A stretch of DNA of 64,000 nucleotides from Moraxellaceae bacterium (GCA_029237815.1 JAQZBP010000002.1:391307-455306), one strand, 5' to 3'; shown: positions 1 through 9,680, counted from the stretch's first letter. Numbers and translations: made by a program. Notes: a model not told the origin generated them from the sequence alone.

Positions 1-22
1 CAACGTCAAAACTCTGAGACAT
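1..22 (-). CDS. lpd: dihydrolipoyl dehydrogenase, 5' end only (partial)
   Basis: Only the first seven codons are inside the window. Read on the minus strand from an ATG at 22 they give M-S-Q-S-F-D-V, the usual start of E3 dihydrolipoyl dehydrogenase just before its FAD-binding GxGxxG motif. The gene would begin about 70 bp after the sucB stop and read off the left edge. E3 is the shared third component of the 2-oxoglutarate dehydrogenase complex, and sucA-sucB-lpd is a common order, so the context supports the call. The peptide is very short, so identity rests mainly on position. Confidence 0.6.
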
Positions 23-50
23 GAGTCATTTCCATTCATGTTCGGGGAGG

Positions 51-78
51 CGGTGGCGCCCGCTTGCGGTTGCCACCG
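51..78. repeat. intercistronic hairpin between sucB and lpd
   Basis: An inverted repeat with arms CGGTGGC and GCCACCG around a 14-base loop lies between the sucB stop and the lpd start. It has no T-tract, so it is more likely an mRNA-stabilising or processing hairpin than a terminator. The role is inference. Confidence 0.4.
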
Positions 79-91
79 GCCAGATTGCGGA

Positions 92-1300
92 TCAGATTTC
101 CAGCAGGAGACGTGCCGGGTCTTCGACCAGCTCCTTGATGGCCACAAGAAAGCTCACCGCCTCCTTGCCGTCGATCAGACGATGGTCGTAAGACAGCGCC
201 AGATACATCATCGGCAGGATCACGACCTGCCCGTTCACGGCCATCGGCCGCTCCTGGATCTTGTGCATGCCGAGGATGGCCGTCTGTGGTGGGTTCAGGA
301 TCGGCGTGGAGAGCAGCGACCCGAATACGCCACCATTGGAAATGGTGAAGGTGCCACCGGTCATTTCCTCGATGGTGAGCTTGCCATCCTTCGCCTTCTT
401 GCCGAATTCACCGACGGTCTTCTCGACTTCGGCGAGGCTCATGCGCTCGGTGTTGCGCAGGATGGGCACCACGAGGCCACGGTCGGAGGACACAGCCACG
501 CCCACGTCGTAGAAGCCGTGGTAGACGATATCGTTGCCATCAATGGAGGCATTCACCGCAGGAAAGCGCTTGAGCGCCTCGACGGCAGCCTTCACGAAAA
601 ACGACATGAAGCCGAGGCGCACGCCGTGCACTTTCTCGAACTTCTCTGCGTACTGCTTGCGCAGCTCCATCACCGGCTTCATGTTCACTTCGTTGAACGT
701 GGTGAGCATGGCGGTGGTCTGCTTGGCTTCGAGCAGGCGCTCGGCGACCTTGGCGCGCAGGCGCGTCATCGGAACGCGCTTCTCCACGCGCTCGCCGACG
801 GCAACGGCAATGGCCTGGGCTGCCGGCGCAGGTGTCGCGGACGTCACTGCAGGTGCCGGCGCCGCGGGCTTCTTCAGGTGACTCTCGACATCCTCCTTGG
901 TCAGCCGGCCGCCCTTGCCGGTGCCGGTGATCTTGGCCGGATCCAGATTGTTCTCGGCAATCAGCTTGCGCACGGCCGGACTCAGTGCGTCATCAGAGGC
1001 AGCGCCCGTGGGGACGGCTGCCGGGACAACGGCCGCCGCCGGAGCAGAAGCAGCAGCCTTGGCGCCCTCCTCGAACAGCGCCAGCACCTCCTGAGAGAGC
1101 ACCGTGTCGCCTTCATTCTTCAGCACTTTGCCGATGATGCCATCCGCCGGCGCCACAACTTCCAGCACGACCTTGTCGGTTTCGATGTCGACGATAAGTT
1201 CATCCCGCGCGACCGCTTCACCAGGTTTCTTGTGCCAGGTTGCCACGGTGCCATCCGCAACGGATTCAGGAAACACCGGAGCCTTGATTTCGATACTCAT
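92..1300 (-). CDS. sucB: dihydrolipoyllysine-residue succinyltransferase (2-oxoglutarate dehydrogenase E2)
   Basis: E2 core of the cytoplasmic 2-oxoglutarate dehydrogenase complex, which transfers the succinyl group from lipoyl-lysine to CoA. The 402-residue protein has an N-terminal lipoyl domain (residues 1-75) with the lipoylated Lys43 in an ETDKVVLEV context. An Ala/Pro-rich linker leads to a peripheral subunit-binding domain at about 106-143. The catalytic domain ends in SYDHRLIDG with His373 and Asp377. Full length for the family. The start ATG at 1300 has AAGGA 10 bases upstream. It lies 40 bp after sucA and about 70 bp before lpd, in one operon. Confidence 0.97.
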   Translation of the reverse strand: MSIEIKAPVFPESVADGTVATWHKKPGEAVARDELIVDIETDKVVLEVVAPADGIIGKVLKNEGDTVLSQEVLALFEEGAKAAASAPAAAVVPAAVPTGAASDDALSPAVRKLIAENNLDPAKITGTGKGGRLTKEDVESHLKKPAAPAPAVTSATPAPAAQAIAVAVGERVEKRVPMTRLRAKVAERLLEAKQTTAMLTTFNEVNMKPVMELRKQYAEKFEKVHGVRLGFMSFFVKAAVEALKRFPAVNASIDGNDIVYHGFYDVGVAVSSDRGLVVPILRNTERMSLAEVEKTVGEFGKKAKDGKLTIEEMTGGTFTISNGGVFGSLLSTPILNPPQTAILGMHKIQERPMAVNGQVVILPMMYLALSYDHRLIDGKEAVSFLVAIKELVEDPARLLLEI

Positions 1301-1340
1301 TTTTTTGAATTCCTTGTGTCAGCGTCTTTTACCAACTGAA

Positions 1341-4178
1341 TTAGTTACCACTGCGGAAGGCTTCTTCCACGAGGAAAGCCTGCTCCTGGGCATGGAGATA
1401 GACCGAGCCACAGGCGGGTGCCGCAGCAGGCGTGCGCCCGACGTAGCGAACGCGAAGTGCTTCGTTCCACTGCCGCACCACCGAATGCATGTGATGCTGG
1501 CTGCAATACCACGCACCCTGGTTCATCGGCTCTTCCTGGCACCACACGATACTTTGCACATTCGTGTAGGGCGCCAGCGCCTCGCCCAGCTTCTTCTCCG
1601 GGAAGGGATACAGCTGCTCGATGCGGATGATGGCGACATCGTCGCGCTTCTGCTCGCGGCGCTTCTCCAGCAGGTCGTAGTAGACCTTGCCGCCACAGAG
1701 GATGACATGCGTCACCGCAGCCGGATTGATCGCGTCGACTTCCGGAATCACGGTCTGGAACTGGCCGCCGGCCAGCTCCTCCAGCGTACTGACCGCGAGC
1801 TTGTGGCGCAGCAGGCTCTTGGGCGACATGATGACCAGCGGCTTGCGCAGCGGCCGCACGGCCTGGCGGCGCAGCAGATGGAAGATCTGGGCCGGCGTCG
1901 TGGGTGTGCAGACCTGCATGTTGTGCTCGGCGCAGAGCTGCAGGAAGCGCTCGAGTCGCGCAGAGGAATGCTCCGGGCCCTGTCCTTCAAAGCCATGCGG
2001 CAGCAGCAGCGTGAGGCCGCAGAGGCGCTCCCACTTGGTTTCGCCAGAACAGATGAACTGGTCGATTACCACCTGGGCGCCGTTGGCGAAGTCACCGAAC
2101 TGGGCCTCCCAGATGATCAGCGATTTCGGGGCCGTCGTGGCGTAGCCATACTCGAAGGCCAGCACCGCCTCCTCGGAGAGGAGCGAGTCGTAAATCTCGA
2201 AGTGCGGCTGCAGCGGGTCGAGATGCTGCAGCGGCACATGGGGAACGCCATCCTTCTGGTTGTAGAGCACGGCGTGCCGGTGCGAGAAGGTGCCACGCCC
2301 GACGTCCTGTCCGGTGAGGCGGATGTTGGTGCCCTCATTCAGCAGCGTCGCATACGCCAGCGTCTCCGCCGCGCCCCAGTTGAACTCGACGTTGCCGGCC
2401 CACATGCGGCCACGGTCTTCCATCACCTTCTGCACCTGCTTCTGCAGGACAAAGGACTCGGGCAGTTTTTCGAGCTTCTTGCCCAATTCCTGCAAGGTCT
2501 TGATCGGAACGCTGGTGTCCCACTCGTCCACGACCGCATGGCCAAGATAGGGCGTCCAGTCCACGAACAGTGACTTGTTGGGCTCGCGCACCAGCGCCTT
2601 CACCACGTGCTGGCCGGAGTCGAGCGCCTTGCGGTATTCCTCGACCATGTCGTCGGCCTGCACCTGCGGCACCACCGCTTCCCTGACCAGCTTGTCGGCA
2701 TAAATGCCGCGCGAGGTCGGCAGCTTGTGGATGACCTGGTACATCACCGGCTGGGTGGCCGAGGGCTCGTCGGCCTCGTTGTGGCCGCGGCGGCGGTAGC
2801 AGACGAGGTCGATCACCACGTCCTTCTGGTACTCCATGCGGAAGTCCAGGGCGAGCTGTGTGACGAAGAACACGGCCTCGGGATCGTCACCGTTCACGTG
2901 GAAGATGGGTGCTTGCACCATCTTGGCAACGTCGGTGCAATACTCGGTGGAGCGTGCGTCTTCCTGGCGGCTGGTGGTGAAGCCGACCTGGTTGTTGACG
3001 ATGACGTGGACGGTACCGCCCGTGAAATAACCACGGGTCTGCGACATCTGGAAGGTTTCCATGACCACGCCCTGGCCAGCAAAGGCGGCGTCGCCATGGA
3101 TGCTGACTGGCAGCACCTGGCGACCCTGCACATCCTTGCGGCGGTCCTGGCGGGCGCGCACGGAGCCCTCCACCACCGGCGAGACGATCTCGAGATGGGA
3201 AGGGTTGAAGGCCATGGCCAGGTGGACTTCGCCGCCCGGGGTCATGACGTTCGAGGAGTAGCCCTGGTGATACTTCACGTCACCGGAGCCCTGCTTGGTG
3301 AACATCTTGCCCTCGAACTCGCCGAAGAGGTCGGCGGGGTTCTTGCCGAGGATGTTGACCAGCACATTGAGGCGGCCGCGGTGGGCCATGCCGATGACCA
3401 CTTCCTTGACGCCATAGGAGCCGGCGCGCTGGATGCATTCGTCGATCAGCGGAATCAGGGCTTCGCCGCCCTCGAGGCCGAAGCGCTTGGCGCCGGCGTA
3501 CTTGGTGCCGAGGTATTTCTCGAGGCCCTCGGCCGCGGTCATGCGCTCGAGGATGTGCTTCTTGGTGTCGGCGGAGAAATTCGGGTTGCCGCGCACGCTC
3601 TCGAGGCGCTGCTGGATCCAGCGCTTCTCGGCGGTGTTGACGATATGCATGTATTCGGCGCCGATGGCGCCGCAGTAAATGGACTCCATCGCCTGCACCA
3701 TCTCGCCGAGGGTGCACTCTTCCTTGCCGATGGCCAGGTTGCCGGTATTGAAGACCGTGTCGAGGTCGGCCGGCGTCAGGCCGTGGGTGGCGAGGTCAAG
3801 GTCAGGCACCTGGGCGCGCTGCATCAGGCCCAGCGGATCGAGGCGGGCCTTCTGGTGGCCGCGGTTGCGGTAGCCGGCGATGAGCTGCAGCACCGCGACC
3901 TGGCGGCGCTCGTGCTCGGTGCTGACGCGGCTGGTGGGCAGGGCCTGGGAGCGGGTGCTGTTCTTGGCGAGGAGGAGGAACTGCTCGCGGACGCCCTTGT
4001 GCGGGGTGTCCTGGGCGATGCCGTTTACGCGGGGGAGCTTTTCGAAATAGCTGCGCCAGTCTTCCGGCACGGCCTGGGGGGAAACGAGGAACTGCTCGTA
4101 GAGTTCTTCTACATACGCTGCATTCTCAGCGGAGAGTTGCGAAGTACTCCACTGGCGCAGCATCTGGCCATCTTGCAT
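1341..4178 (-). CDS. sucA: 2-oxoglutarate dehydrogenase E1 component
   Basis: Thiamine-diphosphate-dependent decarboxylase that converts 2-oxoglutarate and passes the succinyl group to SucB. The 945-residue protein matches the usual SucA length. It shows the N-terminal segment that binds E2 (SAENAAYVEELYEQF), the GMAHRGRLNVL active-site region, the VNNQVGFTT segment of the ThDP fold and a C-terminal transketolase-like domain (EEPMNQGAW). A longer open frame reaches 4322, but homology begins at the ATG at 4178, where the protein starts M-Q-D-G-Q-M. A GGGAA sequence lies upstream of it. The gene follows the sdh operon after 302 bp and is probably partly co-expressed with it. Confidence 0.97.
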   Translation of the reverse strand: MQDGQMLRQWSTSQLSAENAAYVEELYEQFLVSPQAVPEDWRSYFEKLPRVNGIAQDTPHKGVREQFLLLAKNSTRSQALPTSRVSTEHERRQVAVLQLIAGYRNRGHQKARLDPLGLMQRAQVPDLDLATHGLTPADLDTVFNTGNLAIGKEECTLGEMVQAMESIYCGAIGAEYMHIVNTAEKRWIQQRLESVRGNPNFSADTKKHILERMTAAEGLEKYLGTKYAGAKRFGLEGGEALIPLIDECIQRAGSYGVKEVVIGMAHRGRLNVLVNILGKNPADLFGEFEGKMFTKQGSGDVKYHQGYSSNVMTPGGEVHLAMAFNPSHLEIVSPVVEGSVRARQDRRKDVQGRQVLPVSIHGDAAFAGQGVVMETFQMSQTRGYFTGGTVHVIVNNQVGFTTSRQEDARSTEYCTDVAKMVQAPIFHVNGDDPEAVFFVTQLALDFRMEYQKDVVIDLVCYRRRGHNEADEPSATQPVMYQVIHKLPTSRGIYADKLVREAVVPQVQADDMVEEYRKALDSGQHVVKALVREPNKSLFVDWTPYLGHAVVDEWDTSVPIKTLQELGKKLEKLPESFVLQKQVQKVMEDRGRMWAGNVEFNWGAAETLAYATLLNEGTNIRLTGQDVGRGTFSHRHAVLYNQKDGVPHVPLQHLDPLQPHFEIYDSLLSEEAVLAFEYGYATTAPKSLIIWEAQFGDFANGAQVVIDQFICSGETKWERLCGLTLLLPHGFEGQGPEHSSARLERFLQLCAEHNMQVCTPTTPAQIFHLLRRQAVRPLRKPLVIMSPKSLLRHKLAVSTLEELAGGQFQTVIPEVDAINPAAVTHVILCGGKVYYDLLEKRREQKRDDVAIIRIEQLYPFPEKKLGEALAPYTNVQSIVWCQEEPMNQGAWYCSQHHMHSVVRQWNEALRVRYVGRTPAAAPACGSVYLHAQEQAFLVEEAFRSGN

Positions 4179-4480
4179 GTTGATGTTCCCGATGAGAGAA
4201 GTCCGCCGCGCCACTCTTGTATGCGGTCGGGTGCTGTTTCGCCTTCTCTTGACCATGACCCGCGATGCCTGGGTAAGGCGTCGCGACCTGCATCCAGCCC
4301 AAGTGTACCTGCTGGATACCAAAAACGGCTGTCTCCGCCCGGGTTACCGGCGGAAAAACAGGATGGTTTGTAAACCATCTCGGCACGGCGTTGTACCACC
4401 GGCCCGGCTACTTTGCCGGGCCTTGACCGGCGTCAAGCGCCGGTCAGATTTCATCTACACCTCGTTGAGTCCGCCCCGCC
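4179..4480. other. 302-bp sdhB-sucA intergenic region with three inverted repeats
   Basis: No gene is visible here. It holds a near-perfect palindrome GATGGTTT-GT-AAACCATC (4362-4379), a hairpin with arms GGCCCGGC/GCCGGGCC (4401-4422), and a second one with arms GACCGGCG/CGCCGGTC (4425-4445). The two GC-rich hairpins are directly adjacent, just downstream of sdhB on the minus strand. Neither has a T-tract. They could attenuate or process the sdh-suc transcript, and the palindrome could be a regulator site for sucA. No convincing -35/-10 pair was found. Confidence 0.5.
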
Positions 4481-5185
4481 TCAGGTGCCCTGGCTGAGCA
4501 GCATGTTGCGGATATGGCCGATGGCCTTGGTGGGATTCAGGCCCTTCGGACACACGCTCACGCAGTTCATGATGCCGCGGCAACGGAAGATGCTGAACGG
4601 GTCGTCCAGGTTTTCCAGGCGGGCAGACGTGGCCGTGTCACGGCTGTCGCCAAGGAAGCGGTAAGCCCAGATCAGCGCCGACGGCCCCAGGAACTTGTCC
4701 GGGTTCCACCAGTAGGAGGGGCAAGACGTGGAGCAGCAGGCGCAAAGGATGCACTCATACAGCCCGTCCAGCTTCTCGCGCTCCTCGGGGGACTGCAGGC
4801 GCTCCTTGGCAGGGGCCGGGGTGTTGTTGATCAGGTAGGGCTGCACCTTCTCGTACTGGGTGTAGAACATGCCCATGTCCACGACCAGGTCGCGGACCAC
4901 CGGCAGGCCCGGCAGAGGCTTGATCACGACCCTCTTCGGCAGCGTCTTCATGTTGATGAGGCAAGCCAGTCCGTTCTTGCCGTTGATGTTCATGCCGTCC
5001 GACCCGCAGATCCCCTCGCGGCAAGAGCGGCGGAAGCTCAGGGACTCGTCCATCTGCTTCAGCTGGATCAGGACATCCAGCAGCATGCGGCTGCCGGATA
5101 CGTCCAGCTCGTAGGTCTGCATGTAGGGCGCTTCGTCCTTGTCCGGATCGTAGCGGTAGACTTCAAAAATACGCACGTCGCTCAT
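4481..5185 (-). CDS. sdhB: succinate dehydrogenase iron-sulfur subunit
   Basis: Electron-transfer subunit of respiratory complex II, carrying electrons from SdhA to the membrane quinone site. The 234-residue protein has the [2Fe-2S] motif SCREGICGSDG, the [4Fe-4S] motif CILCACCSTSCP and the third-cluster motif CRGIMNCVSVCPKG. The frame extends upstream to 5269, but the ATG at 5185 starts M-S-D-V-R-I-F and has AGAGG at good spacing. It lies about 100 bp after sdhA, in the order C-D-A-B. Confidence 0.98.
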   Translation of the reverse strand: MSDVRIFEVYRYDPDKDEAPYMQTYELDVSGSRMLLDVLIQLKQMDESLSFRRSCREGICGSDGMNINGKNGLACLINMKTLPKRVVIKPLPGLPVVRDLVVDMGMFYTQYEKVQPYLINNTPAPAKERLQSPEEREKLDGLYECILCACCSTSCPSYWWNPDKFLGPSALIWAYRFLGDSRDTATSARLENLDDPFSIFRCRGIMNCVSVCPKGLNPTKAIGHIRNMLLSQGT

Positions 5186-5284
5186 GGTGTGCCTCTTTCG
5201 ATTCGGTTCGGGCCGGGAGGGCTGCGCCCCCCCTCCCCTCATCTGTCCCACCCGGAAGCGGGAGTGCATTCGACGGGAATGCGC

Positions 5285-7102
5285 TTAGAAAGTACGGGGC
5301 TTGGGCGGAACGGATTCCACCGACAGCGGAATCAGCTTGACCGGCTTGTAGTCCAGGCGGTTGCCGTCGCGGAACCACAGGGTGTGCTTCATCCACTCCT
5401 TGTCGTTACGACCCAGCGGACACTCGGGATCGGTCACCGGACGCTCGTAGTCGACCACGGTGTGGGCGCCGCGGCACTCCTTGCGGGCAGCCGCAGAGAT
5501 GATTGTGGCCTTGGCGGCCTCGATCAGGTTCTCCAACTCCAGCGCCTCGATGCGGCCGGTGTTGAAGACCTTGGACTTGTCCTTGAGGTGGATGTTGGCG
5601 ATGCGCTTCTCGATATCGAGGATCTTGCCGACGCCCTCGTCCATCAGCTGCTGGGTGCGGAACACGCCGGCATGGTTCTGCATGGTGCGGCGCATGTCGT
5701 TGGCGACATCCTGCGCGTACTCACCCGACTTGGAGTTGTCGAGGCGGGCAATGCGGGCCAGGGTCTGGTCCAGGACATCGTGCGGCAGCGGCTTGTGCTT
5801 GGCCGGCTCGCGGCTGACGTGCTCGATGATGTGCTCACCCGCCGCCTTGCCGAAGACGATGAGGTCGAGCAGCGAGTTGGTGCCGAGGCGGTTGGCGCCG
5901 TGCACGGACACGCAGGAGCACTCGCCGATGGCGTAGAAGCCATTGACCACATCATTGGGATTGCCGTTCTTCGGCGCCACGACCTGACCATGGATATTGG
6001 TCGGAATGCCGCCCATCTGGTAATGGATGGTCGGCACCACGGGGATCGGTTCCTTGGTGCAATCGACGTTGGCGAAGTTCTTGCCGATCTCATAAACAGA
6101 GGGCAGGCGCTTGTGGATGGTGTCGGCGCCCAGGTGGGTCAGGTCCAGCACCACGTAGTCGCCGTTGGGGCCACAGCCACGGCCTTCCTTGATTTCCTGG
6201 TCCATGGAGCGGGACACGAAGTCACGCGGCGCCAGGTCCTTCAGGTTGGGCGCATAGCGCTCCATGAAGCGCTCGCCATGCTTGTTGCGCAGCAGGCCGC
6301 CCTCACCACGGCAGCCCTCGGTCAGCAGCACGCCGGCACCGGCCACGCCAGTCGGGTGGAACTGCCAGAACTCCATGTCTTCCAGCGGAATGCCGGCGCG
6401 GGCCGCCATGCCCAGCCCATCGCCAGTATTAATAAAGGCATTGGTGGAGGCGGCATAGATGCGGCCGGCGCCACCCGTGGCGAAAAGCGTGCTCTTTCCC
6501 TGGAACACGGCAATGTTGCCGGTGGCCAGGTCGATGGCGGTCACGCCCAGCACGTCGCCGTCCTGGTCACGCACCAGGTCAAGGGCGATCCACTCGACAA
6601 AGAACTCGGTCTTGGCGCGAAGGTTGTTCTGGTAAAGCGTGTGCAGCAGCGCATGCCCGGTACGGTCGGCGGCGGCGCAGGCGCGCTGCACCGGCTTGTC
6701 GCCGTAGTTGGAAGTATGACCACCAAAGGGGCGCTGGTAGATCGTGCCGTCAGCGTTACGGTCGAAGGGCATGCCCATGTGCTCGAGCTCGTAGACGACT
6801 TTGGGCGCCTCGCGGCACATGAACTCGATGGCGTCCTGGTCGCCCAGCCAATCAGAGCCCTTCACCGTATCGTAAAAGTGGAAATGCCAATTGTCTTCGC
6901 TCATGTTGCCGAGCGAGGCACCGATGCCACCCTGCGCCGCAACAGTATGGGAGCGGGTCGGGAAAACCTTGGTCAGAACCGCCACCTTGAGACCGGCCTG
7001 GGCGAGCTGCAGCGAGGCCCGCATGCCGGAGCCACCGCCACCGACGATCACAGCGTCAAACGTGAGGGTGGGAATGTTGCTTGCCTTGATGTTACTGGCC
7101 AT
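5285..7102 (-). CDS. sdhA: succinate dehydrogenase flavoprotein subunit
   Basis: Catalytic subunit of complex II, oxidising succinate to fumarate at covalently bound FAD. The 605-residue protein has the dinucleotide-binding motif VIVGGGGSG near residue 20. The FAD-linked histidine is His52 in SHTVAAQGG. The substrate loop HPTGVAGAG and the active-site stretch YQMGGIPTN are also present. Full length for the family. The ATG at 7102 lies 3 bp after the sdhD stop and has a GGGGGA ribosome site inside the end of sdhD, suggesting translational coupling. Confidence 0.98.
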   Translation of the reverse strand: MASNIKASNIPTLTFDAVIVGGGGSGMRASLQLAQAGLKVAVLTKVFPTRSHTVAAQGGIGASLGNMSEDNWHFHFYDTVKGSDWLGDQDAIEFMCREAPKVVYELEHMGMPFDRNADGTIYQRPFGGHTSNYGDKPVQRACAAADRTGHALLHTLYQNNLRAKTEFFVEWIALDLVRDQDGDVLGVTAIDLATGNIAVFQGKSTLFATGGAGRIYAASTNAFINTGDGLGMAARAGIPLEDMEFWQFHPTGVAGAGVLLTEGCRGEGGLLRNKHGERFMERYAPNLKDLAPRDFVSRSMDQEIKEGRGCGPNGDYVVLDLTHLGADTIHKRLPSVYEIGKNFANVDCTKEPIPVVPTIHYQMGGIPTNIHGQVVAPKNGNPNDVVNGFYAIGECSCVSVHGANRLGTNSLLDLIVFGKAAGEHIIEHVSREPAKHKPLPHDVLDQTLARIARLDNSKSGEYAQDVANDMRRTMQNHAGVFRTQQLMDEGVGKILDIEKRIANIHLKDKSKVFNTGRIEALELENLIEAAKATIISAAARKECRGAHTVVDYERPVTDPECPLGRNDKEWMKHTLWFRDGNRLDYKPVKLIPLSVESVPPKPRTF

Positions 7103-7105
7103 TAA

Positions 7106-7474
7106 TCAGTTCCCCCACAGGATCTGGATGCCCCAGATCAGAAACACGAAGTTCGCAAGCACCATGCCGACCAGCAGGACGGCACGAAGGAAAGTGGCAT
7201 TGCCACCCATCTGGCGGACCGTCACGTAATCGGTCAGGACGGTCCACATGCCCACCCAGGAGTGCCCGATCAGGGCGAGCAGGGACAGGAGGGTGAAGAT
7301 CCTCATGGGGGTGGCCAGCATGAATGCCTTCCACTCGTCAAAACCGACGCCGGGATTGCAGACAAGAAAGCCAAGGACAACGACAAAATAGATGCCCAGG
7401 ATATAGGCGCTGACTCGCTGCACGAGCCAGTCGGCGATACCGTTACGGGTCAGGCTAGTTGCACTGTTTCTCAT
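7106..7474 (-). CDS. sdhD: succinate dehydrogenase membrane anchor subunit
   Basis: Small membrane subunit of complex II that helps hold heme b and the quinone site. The 122-residue protein has three hydrophobic segments (about 20-40, 60-80 and 95-118). The stretch ALIGHSWVGMWTVLTDY carries the likely heme-ligand region. Its ATG overlaps the sdhC stop by one base (TAATG), a coupling arrangement, and sdhA follows 3 bp later. Confidence 0.93.
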   Translation of the reverse strand: MRNSATSLTRNGIADWLVQRVSAYILGIYFVVVLGFLVCNPGVGFDEWKAFMLATPMRIFTLLSLLALIGHSWVGMWTVLTDYVTVRQMGGNATFLRAVLLVGMVLANFVFLIWGIQILWGN

Positions 7475-7866
7475 TACAGCATCACCCAGACGAAGGCACA
7501 GAGGATAAGGAGACCCGCCAGCACGAGCGCACCCGTTGCGAAGAGGCGACCGCCATTCAGGCTTTCACCGACCCCGAAGTCCTGGATCAGATGCTTGGCT
7601 CCCACCACGAAATGGAAGATCAGGCCGGCCAGGGCGATGAAAGCAAGGCCTCCCCCAATGAGCCCGCCGAGCACGTCCTTCCTGAGGATGTCGAAGGCCT
7701 GGGGCGACTCCAGTGACTGCTGCAACATGTAGAGCAGCACGGGAATGAGGAGAAAAATCACGACACCGGAAACGCGGTGAAGGATCGATGCGACAGCTAC
7801 CGGCGACTTGAGATTGACGGCAAGCACTGTGGAGAGACTGAGATTGACAGGGCGATTGCTTTTCAC
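7474..7866 (-). CDS. sdhC: succinate dehydrogenase cytochrome b556 subunit
   Basis: First gene of the operon and the second membrane anchor of complex II. Three membrane segments are visible, with the heme-ligand region LIFHFVVGAKHLIQD in the middle one. The frame also has an ATG at 7896, but nothing like a ribosome site precedes it. A GTG at 7866 (V-K-S-N-R-P-V-N-L) has AGGA eight bases upstream and gives 130 residues, close to the family size, so I chose the GTG. The SILHRVSG motif near the first membrane segment is typical of SdhC. Confidence 0.93.
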   Translation of the reverse strand: MKSNRPVNLSLSTVLAVNLKSPVAVASILHRVSGVVIFLLIPVLLYMLQQSLESPQAFDILRKDVLGGLIGGGLAFIALAGLIFHFVVGAKHLIQDFGVGESLNGGRLFATGALVLAGLLILCAFVWVML

Positions 7867-7998
7867 AGCGTTGTTCCTGTGCGGTGCCCGGACCATCAGC
7901 CCGGGCAGATACCTAAGGGAAAGTGGAAGTGCCGCGACAAGCCTTTGAAACGCCTAAACTTTTTTAGGCATGACCAGCCGGCTTAAAACCGGGCGGGA

Positions 7999-8027
7999 AG
8001 TATAATGCCGCAGAATTTCAATTACAA
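7999..8027 (-). promoter_or_regulatory. putative sdhCDAB promoter
   Basis: TTGTAA and TATACT with exactly 17 bp between them on the minus strand, matching consensus at 4/6 and 5/6 positions. The predicted start is near 7992, about 125 bases before the GTG of sdhC. Confidence 0.5.
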
Positions 8028-8220
8028 ACCCGTTACGCCAAGAAAAATCCCGGCAAGACAAATAGTTGCGACCAAAGTCGAATTGCGCAACTGGACACAT
8101 CGGGCAAGAAGTGGGTCCTGCGGACTTCGGCAGGCTCTCCTTTTCGGCAGCCCCGAAGTGGTGCGGCGCTAAACATGTGTTTTTTATGCTGAATCCCCTG
8201 CCGGGAACGGCTTACCTCGA

Positions 8221-8248
8221 TTGACAAAATCAGCCTACAAATTAAGCT
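8221..8248 (+). promoter_or_regulatory. putative gltA promoter
   Basis: A perfect -35 TTGACA followed after 16 bp by a weak -10 TAAGCT, about 100 bp before the gltA start. The weak -10 lowers confidence. Confidence 0.4.
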
Positions 8249-8350
8249 AGCGCGCCTTTCCATTGCTTCGCTTGTGCGACCTCGGCAACTCCGCCGCCTG
8301 ATCCGTCCTGCGTTGCCCTTGTCGCTGAAACCTCTGCCCAGGAGATTGCC

Positions 8351-9631
8351 ATGTCCGGCAAAAAAGCCACCCTCACGATCGATGGACAGTCGATTGATCT
8401 GCCGGTTTCCTCCGGAACCATGGGCCCTGATGTCATCGACGTGAAGGACGTGCTCGCCAAGGGCTACTTCACCTACGACCCGGGTTTCATGGCCACTGCC
8501 GCCTGCGAATCCAAGATCACCTTCATTGATGGCGACAAGGGCATCCTGCTGCACCGCGGCTACCCCATCGACCAGCTCGCGGAAAAGTCCGACTACCTCG
8601 AAACCTGCTACCTGCTCCTGAACGGCGAGCTGCCGACGGCCGACCAGAAGGCCGCCTTCGTGCACAAGATCAGCCAGCACACGATGGTCCACGAGCAGCT
8701 GACCTTCTTCTATCGCGGCTTCCGTCGCGATGCGCACCCCATGGCCATCATGTGCGGCGTGGTGGGCGCCCTGTCCGCGTTCTACCACGACAATCTGGAC
8801 ATCAATAACCCGGAACACCGCCAGATTGCGGCCATCCGGTTGATCGCGAAGATCCCGACCATCGCAGCGATGAGCTACAAGTACTCTGCCGGCCAGCCCT
8901 TCGTGTACCCGGACAACAAGTTGGGCTATGCCGCCAACTTCCTGAAGATGATGTTCGCCGTGCCCGCCGAGGAGTACGTGGTGAACCCGGTGCTGGCCCG
9001 CGCCATGGACCGCATCTTCATCCTGCACGCCGACCATGAGCAGAATGCCTCCACTTCCACGGTGCGCCTGACCGGCTCCACCGGCGCCAACCCCTACGCC
9101 TGTATCGCTGCCGGCATCGCTGCCCTCTGGGGCCCGGCCCACGGGGGCGCCAACGAAGCCGTGCTCAAGATGCTGGACGAGATCGGCTCGGTGGAAAACC
9201 TGGACAAGTTCCTGGCGAAGGCCAAGGACAAGAACGATCCGTTCAAGCTCATGGGCTTCGGCCACCGCGTGTACAAGAACTTCGATCCGCGCGCCAAGGT
9301 CATGAAGCAGACCTGCGATGAAGTCCTCGCCGCGCTCGGCATCAACGACCCGCAGTTGGAACTGGCCATGAGGCTGGAAGAGGCCGCCCGTAACGACCCG
9401 TACTTCGTGGAGCGCAAGCTCTACCCGAACGTGGACTTCTACTCGGGCATCATCCTCAAGGCCATCGGCATCCCGACCTCCATGTTCACGGTGATCTTCG
9501 CCCTCGCCCGAACTGTGGGCTGGATCTCGCACTGGCTGGAAATGCACTCCGGCCCCTACAAGATCGGCCGTCCACGCCAGCTCTATACGGGGCCCACGCA
9601 ACGCGATCTAGTGCCCCTGGACAAGCGCTGA
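8351..9631 (+). CDS. gltA: citrate synthase (type II, hexameric class)
   Basis: Condenses acetyl-CoA and oxaloacetate to citrate, the entry step of the TCA cycle. The 426-residue protein is standard for the Gram-negative, NADH-sensitive class. The catalytic residues fall at His264 (GPAHGGANE), His305 (MGFGHRVYK) and Asp362 (PNVDFYSG), the same numbers as in the E. coli enzyme. The N-terminal small domain (about 1-50) of this class is present. ATG at 8351 has AGGAG six bases upstream. It is a single gene, closed by a strong terminator and divergent from sdh. Confidence 0.98.
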   Translation: MSGKKATLTIDGQSIDLPVSSGTMGPDVIDVKDVLAKGYFTYDPGFMATAACESKITFIDGDKGILLHRGYPIDQLAEKSDYLETCYLLLNGELPTADQKAAFVHKISQHTMVHEQLTFFYRGFRRDAHPMAIMCGVVGALSAFYHDNLDINNPEHRQIAAIRLIAKIPTIAAMSYKYSAGQPFVYPDNKLGYAANFLKMMFAVPAEEYVVNPVLARAMDRIFILHADHEQNASTSTVRLTGSTGANPYACIAAGIAALWGPAHGGANEAVLKMLDEIGSVENLDKFLAKAKDKNDPFKLMGFGHRVYKNFDPRAKVMKQTCDEVLAALGINDPQLELAMRLEEAARNDPYFVERKLYPNVDFYSGIILKAIGIPTSMFTVIFALARTVGWISHWLEMHSGPYKIGRPRQLYTGPTQRDLVPLDKR

Positions 9632-9645
9632 ACATCGACCACCAT

Positions 9646-9680
9646 CAATAAAGGCCGCTTATGCGGCCTTTATTGTTTTT
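9646..9680 (+). terminator. gltA terminator
   Basis: Stem AATAAAGGCCGC/GCGGCCTTTATT with a TTAT loop and then a T-rich run, 15 bp after gltA. Confidence 0.9.

Larger units (their letters stand above)
7867..8350. promoter_or_regulatory. divergent sdhC / gltA control region
   Basis: A gene-free stretch between two divergent TCA genes. The minus-strand sdh promoter candidate is -35 TTGTAA (8022-8027) and -10 TATACT (7999-8004) with a 17-bp spacer. Its leader would contain a short hairpin GCCTAAA/TTTAGGC (7952-7969). The plus-strand gltA candidate is TTGACA (8221-8226) and TAAGCT (8243-8248), 16 bp apart, leaving a leader of about 95 bases. These were read by eye against sigma-70 consensus. No known regulator site was recognised. 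Confidence 0.55.

Noticed and set aside
4514..7105. 863-codon open frame antisense to sdhA and sdhB
   Set aside because: Its composition follows the codon pattern of the sdh genes read on the other strand. It has no recognisable domain, and the sdh genes are certain.
8001..8006. Perfect TATAAT on the plus strand before gltA
   Set aside because: No -35 at suitable spacing, and the same bases form part of a better minus-strand promoter for sdhC.
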